Assembly (NCBI GenBank): GCA_016932435.1
Contig: JAFGCW010000005.1
Span: forward strand, 62,001 to 126,000
Length of the DNA: 64,000 bases
Source: Dehalococcoidales bacterium
GTDB taxonomy: Bacteria > Chloroflexota > Dehalococcoidia > Dehalococcoidales > UBA2162
Direction of reading: 5' to 3'
Both the position numbers and the translations under genes were made by a program. Below, piece after piece: positions 60,582 to 64,000 of the stretch. Position 1 is the stretch's first letter. Each line of letters opens with the position of its first letter. Below the pieces are notes generated by a model. It had not been told where the DNA came from, did not search any database, and saw only the letters and a program-made list of their open reading frames with translations.

Positions 60582-63257
60582 GTGGAAGCTATAACAATAA
60601 CGCTTGATGAAATAGAAGTAAGTGGCTATCCGGGAATGACTATTCTGGAACTGGCACAGGAATCAGGTGTCTCTATTCCTACCCTTTGCCACGATCCACT
60701 TCTTTCTTCTGTTGGCGCCTGTCGAATATGTCTGGTAGAAGAAGAAAACACCAAAGCTTTACTGGCATCCTGTGTAACTCCCATAAGAGCGGGTATGGTA
60801 ATAAATACCCACTCTCCACGAGTGCTGGAACGCCGTAAGCTGATACTTGAATTCCTGCTGGCCAGCCATCCTGATTCGTGTCTGGTATGCGATAAAGGTA
60901 ACCGTTGCGAACTGCGGAACCTGGCAGCGGAAATGGGCATCGGTAAGCTCGAATTAAACAAAATACCTCTACCTTCGAATATAGTCGATGTTAACCCATT
61001 CCTTGAGAGAGATCTGTCAAAATGTATAATGTGCTCCCGGTGCATACGTGCCGACCAGGAACTGGTCGTAATAGGAGCCATCGATTATATAGAACGGGGA
61101 TTTATATCCAGACCGTCTACGTTCGACAACCTTCCACTGGAAAACTCAGAATGTACTTTTTGCGGTACCTGCGTCGCTCTTTGCCCTACCGGTGCTCTAA
61201 AAGAAAAGAAAACATCATATAACGGTACTACATCCACCGTCGTTGATACGATATGTCCTTACTGCGGCTGCGGATGTAACATCAGTTTGGAAATAAAAAA
61301 TAATCGAATAATAAGGGTTAGACCGGTTTTTAACAGTCCGGTAAACAAAGGAACTCTTTGTTCTCGGGGTAGTTATGGATTTGATTTTATACATCATCCT
61401 GACCGCCTTACGACCCCGTTGATCAGAAATTCCGACGGACTACAGGAAACCCCATGGGAAGACGTCATATCTTATACGGCTCAAGAATTGAAGCGTATAA
61501 AAGACGAATACGGACCGGATAGTATTGCCGTCCTCGGTTCGTCAAAATGTACTAACGAGGATAATTATTTACTTCAAAAATTCACTCGTTGTGTTTTAGG
61601 AACGAATAATATCGATAATGGAAGTCGCTTGTATAACTCTCCAAGTAGAGAAGGACTGGGCTGGTCGATAGGTTTTCCCTTATCGACTAACACGTTAAAT
61701 GAACTGGAACAATCCGATGCAATAATAGTAATCGGCACCAATCCAACGGCATCAGCTCCTGCTGTTTCTTACGCCATCAAACGCGCAATAAAAAATAATG
61801 GAACAAAACTGGTAGTTATCGATCCACGGCGCACGGAATTAACGAAATATGCGCAAATCTGGTTAAAATCCAGCATCGGAACAGATACCGCGTTAATTAA
61901 CGGAATAGCAAAAGAAATTTTCGATAGCGGGACATATGATGAAGAATTTGTCACTCGACGTACCGATAATTTCGATGAGTATTCTGCCACCTTGAGTCAA
62001 TATTCTCCCGAACATGTTGCAACCATCACAGGTGTACCGGAAAAAGCCATACAGCTGGCAGCAAGAATATATTCGGAAGCAAAAACTGCATCCATTGTGT
62101 ATGGAATGGGAATCACTCAACAGCAAAGAGGTACAGCAGGTGTAATTGCTCTGGCGAACCTGGCTATGTTGACGGGAAACACCGGTCATCATGGTGGTGG
62201 TATATTCGCTCTTCAAAAGGAAAATAATGCTCAGGGTGCCTGTGATATGGGCACATTGCCCGACTTCCTTCCGGGATATAGAAGTCTCGAGGACATTCAA
62301 ACAAGAGATGCATTCAAGAATACGTGGCAGGCTGAAATACCGGAAAGTCCCGGCATGACCATCGTTGAGGTTCTAAGACAGGCAGAAGCCGGGAATATCA
62401 AGGGAATGCTGATTATGGGAGAAAATCCTATCCTGAGCTTTCCGGATCCTGCTTTCGTGAGAAAAGCCCTTTCTTCCCTGGACTTTCTGTGTGTCGCAGA
62501 TATATTTCCCAACGAAACAACAGAACTGGCCTCGGTGGTAATGCCTGCAGCAGCTTTCGCCGAAAAAGACGGAACATTTACTAACTTTGCAGGCAGAGTC
62601 CAACAGGTACGGAGGGCTGTCGACCCACCCGGCACCTCCCTTCCTGAATGGGAAATTATACTCAGGTTATCCCGCGAGATGGGTTCATCCATGCAATATG
62701 CGTCATCCAGAGAAATATTAAACGAGATCGAAGAAATGGTACCTCTATATCAAAATCTTTCACATCACGACTTTGAGCAGGATAACGATGAATTGGAATC
62801 TTCGAGTGAACGACTCGGATCCAAACGTTTTTATAAAGGTCTCTTCCCCAGTGGGTTCGGACGTTTCACTCCCGTAGAATATGTTCCCTCAAAAACGGAA
62901 AAAGATGAACGATACCCCCTCGTTCTGGTAACTGGTTCCACCCTTCATGGATTTGGCAGCGGTTCCAGGAGTAGCAGAGCTTCAAGGCTCAGAGCTTTTA
63001 CTCCCCATGCCTGGATTAATATCAACAACGGTGATTCAAACAGGTATAAGTTAAATGCGGGTGATAACGTCAGGATAGTATCACCTGACGGAGAAATAAC
63101 TGCCATTGTTCGGATCTCCGATGACCTGGACGAAGGAATGCTGTTTATGCCTTCCTCGTTCCCGGACAGCCCGGTGAATGCGCTATTTGGTTTCGATACC
63201 AATAATTCGTTAAAGACATGTTCCGTACGACTTGAAAGGATTAATAATAATGACTGA
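60582..63257 (+). CDS. Formate-dehydrogenase/NuoG-like Mo/W-pterin large subunit with altered active site
   Basis: 891 aa, GTG start. Domains in order: [2Fe-2S] (C36, C47, C50, C64), His-ligated cluster (H96, C100, C103, C109), two-cluster ferredoxin part (C148, C151, C154; C191, C194, C197, C201), molybdopterin domain with its own [4Fe-4S] (C225, C228, C232, C260), and the C-terminal pterin-binding domain. The chain follows NAD-linked FdhA closely (GMGITQQQRG, ENNAQGACDMGTLP). However, the metal-ligand Sec/Cys is Y351, the next His is N352, the active-site Arg is Q545, and a cluster cysteine is D158. Formate oxidation is therefore unlikely. NuoE and NuoF genes follow, so it probably joins an NAD(H)-linked complex. 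Confidence 0.85.
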   Translation: MEAITITLDEIEVSGYPGMTILELAQESGVSIPTLCHDPLLSSVGACRICLVEEENTKALLASCVTPIRAGMVINTHSPRVLERRKLILEFLLASHPDSCLVCDKGNRCELRNLAAEMGIGKLELNKIPLPSNIVDVNPFLERDLSKCIMCSRCIRADQELVVIGAIDYIERGFISRPSTFDNLPLENSECTFCGTCVALCPTGALKEKKTSYNGTTSTVVDTICPYCGCGCNISLEIKNNRIIRVRPVFNSPVNKGTLCSRGSYGFDFIHHPDRLTTPLIRNSDGLQETPWEDVISYTAQELKRIKDEYGPDSIAVLGSSKCTNEDNYLLQKFTRCVLGTNNIDNGSRLYNSPSREGLGWSIGFPLSTNTLNELEQSDAIIVIGTNPTASAPAVSYAIKRAIKNNGTKLVVIDPRRTELTKYAQIWLKSSIGTDTALINGIAKEIFDSGTYDEEFVTRRTDNFDEYSATLSQYSPEHVATITGVPEKAIQLAARIYSEAKTASIVYGMGITQQQRGTAGVIALANLAMLTGNTGHHGGGIFALQKENNAQGACDMGTLPDFLPGYRSLEDIQTRDAFKNTWQAEIPESPGMTIVEVLRQAEAGNIKGMLIMGENPILSFPDPAFVRKALSSLDFLCVADIFPNETTELASVVMPAAAFAEKDGTFTNFAGRVQQVRRAVDPPGTSLPEWEIILRLSREMGSSMQYASSREILNEIEEMVPLYQNLSHHDFEQDNDELESSSERLGSKRFYKGLFPSGFGRFTPVEYVPSKTEKDERYPLVLVTGSTLHGFGSGSRSSRASRLRAFTPHAWININNGDSNRYKLNAGDNVRIVSPDGEITAIVRISDDLDEGMLFMPSSFPDSPVNALFGFDTNNSLKTCSVRLERINNND

Positions 63258-63735
63258 AACGAAAAAATTAACGCAGACTGAACTGGAAAAAATCGATACT
63301 ATTATCACGGAACACAAAAATGAAAAGTGGGGGCTGATTCCCTGTCTCCAGGAAATACAGGAACTGCTTGGTTATATTCCTCCGCCTGTAATCAAGCGAA
63401 TAGCGGAAGGGCTCAACCTGTTCCCAAGTCAGGTACAGGGAGTGGTTACCTTCTATGAGCACCTTTATACCACTCCGAGAGGGAAAACCATCGTCAAGGT
63501 ATGCCGGGGTACTGCCTGTCATGTCCGGGGAGGAAAAACTATCCTGAACCTCGTTAAACATCAGCTTAACCTGGAGGAAGGAGAAACTTCACCGGACCTT
63601 GAATTTACCCTGGAAACCGTCGCTTGTATCGGTGTTTGTGCCCTCGCTCCAAATATCGTTATTAACAGGGATACTCATGGTCATATGAACCCTAAGAAAG
63701 TATCAAGGTTATTTAACAAGAATGGTGACGGATAA
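63250..63735 (+). CDS. nuoE: NuoE-like [2Fe-2S] subunit
   Basis: 161 aa from the ATG at 63250 (GAAAGGA upstream; the TTG at 63232 lies within fdhA-like coding sequence). The thioredoxin-like [2Fe-2S] site is C85, C90, C126 and C130 (CRGTAC, ACIGVCALAP). It pairs with NuoF in NAD(H)-dependent hydrogenases, formate dehydrogenases and complex I. The start overlaps the large-subunit gene by 8 nt. Confidence 0.92.
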   Translation: MTETKKLTQTELEKIDTIITEHKNEKWGLIPCLQEIQELLGYIPPPVIKRIAEGLNLFPSQVQGVVTFYEHLYTTPRGKTIVKVCRGTACHVRGGKTILNLVKHQLNLEEGETSPDLEFTLETVACIGVCALAPNIVINRDTHGHMNPKKVSRLFNKNGDG

Positions 63736-63736
63736 T

Positions 63737-64000
63737 ATGAAGCAAAACAGGATTATTTATGTTTGTCGCGGAACCGGATGCGTCTCCGGTGGCGGTGACC
63801 TTGTTTACGAATCACTTCAAACGGAAGTGGAGAAGCTAAACCTGAATGATGTTGAGGTTGGTTTTACCGGCTGCCATGGTTTCTGTCAGCAGGGTCCGAA
63901 TGTAATCGTTGAACCTGACGGTATTTTTTACACCCACGTCGAACCGGAAGATGCTGCTGAAATTGCAGCATCACACCTCCGTGACGGAATTCCTGTCGAG
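63737..64000 (+). CDS. nuoF: NuoF-like flavoprotein subunit, N-terminal part (runs off the window)
   Basis: 88 codons visible from the ATG at 63737, open at the window end. They encode the thioredoxin-like [2Fe-2S] domain found at the N-terminus of NuoF/HndC-type proteins: C10, C15 (CRGTGC), C46, C50 (TGCHGFC). The FMN, NADH and [4Fe-4S] parts would lie outside. It starts 1 nt after nuoE. Confidence 0.85.
   Translation, partial: MKQNRIIYVCRGTGCVSGGGDLVYESLQTEVEKLNLNDVEVGFTGCHGFCQQGPNVIVEPDGIFYTHVEPEDAAEIAASHLRDGIPVE

Noticed and set aside
60582..63257. Normal NAD-dependent formate dehydrogenase
   Set aside because: Y351, N352 and Q545 replace the Sec/Cys, His and Arg needed for formate oxidation; no in-frame TGA selenocysteine codon appears at the ligand site.
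1..64000. CRISPR arrays, tRNA or rRNA genes, prophage or toxin-antitoxin loci
   Set aside because: I read both strands for regular repeats, cloverleaf-like arms and integrase or transposase motifs and saw none; a tRNAscan or Infernal run would settle the RNA part.

Overview
The window looks like chromosomal DNA of a strictly anaerobic bacterium with moderate GC and frequent TTG/GTG starts. Indicators are three tungsten-type aldehyde ferredoxin oxidoreductases (AOR), a four-gene benzoyl-CoA-reductase-like set, acyl-CoA dehydrogenases, a uroporphyrinogen-decarboxylase-family protein and a formate-dehydrogenase-like NuoG/NuoE/NuoF set. Two family-5 solute-binding lipoproteins have nearly the same signal peptide. 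My best guess at lineage is Chloroflexota (Dehalococcoidia-like, anoxic sediment type). This is inference only: no rRNA or marker gene is present. I saw no tRNA, rRNA, CRISPR, IS element or phage gene.

Layout. 124-4937: anion permease, then a sulfur module (metallo-beta-lactamase/rhodanese protein and a two-gene YeeE/YedE transporter) and a DUF1622 protein. 5392-7149: orphan solute-binding lipoprotein behind a long leader. 7282-10600: ADP-forming acyl-CoA ligase alpha-like protein, SemiSWEET, DUF1801 protein and an odd amidotransferase-like/CysRS-tail fusion. 10624-20951: AOR region, with two minus-strand AORs, one plus-strand AOR, two MoaD-like carriers, and an aldo/keto reductase, a nitroreductase and an old-yellow-enzyme-type reductase. 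21040-25042: MATE exporter and two acyl-CoA dehydrogenases behind a structured leader. 25160-28884: a MerR regulator and two MATE exporters; merR and the second MATE have matching MerR-type promoters with 19-bp spacers. 29032-36018: VOC protein and a complete oligopeptide-type ABC transporter.

36177-48696 is the most interesting part: 14 same-strand, tightly packed genes behind one good promoter. It joins a Bcr-like C-B-A-D set (two FeS reductase/dehydratase subunits and two ASKHA ATPases, one fused to a ferredoxin) to a type II fatty-acid elongation set (split HadA/HadB-like dehydratase, PlsX, ACP, FabL, FabF, FabG) and a fatty-acid-kinase pair (DegV/FakB and FakA). FabH, FabD and acetyl-CoA carboxylase are absent from the operon. 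Read together, an acyl group could enter as acyl-phosphate (FakAB), be moved to ACP (PlsX) and be elongated, with the Bcr-like enzyme acting on the primer or product. This combination is the best candidate here for an undescribed system.

48824-57410 holds single genes (PKD lipoprotein, cupin, URO-D family, exonuclease III, K+ channel, VirB11-like ATPase, VWA protein). 57650-64000 holds a GAF histidine kinase, a NarL-type regulator, a tandem receiver protein with one dead receiver, and a formate-dehydrogenase-like large subunit whose Mo/W ligand and two other formate-site residues are replaced, followed by NuoE and the start of NuoF.
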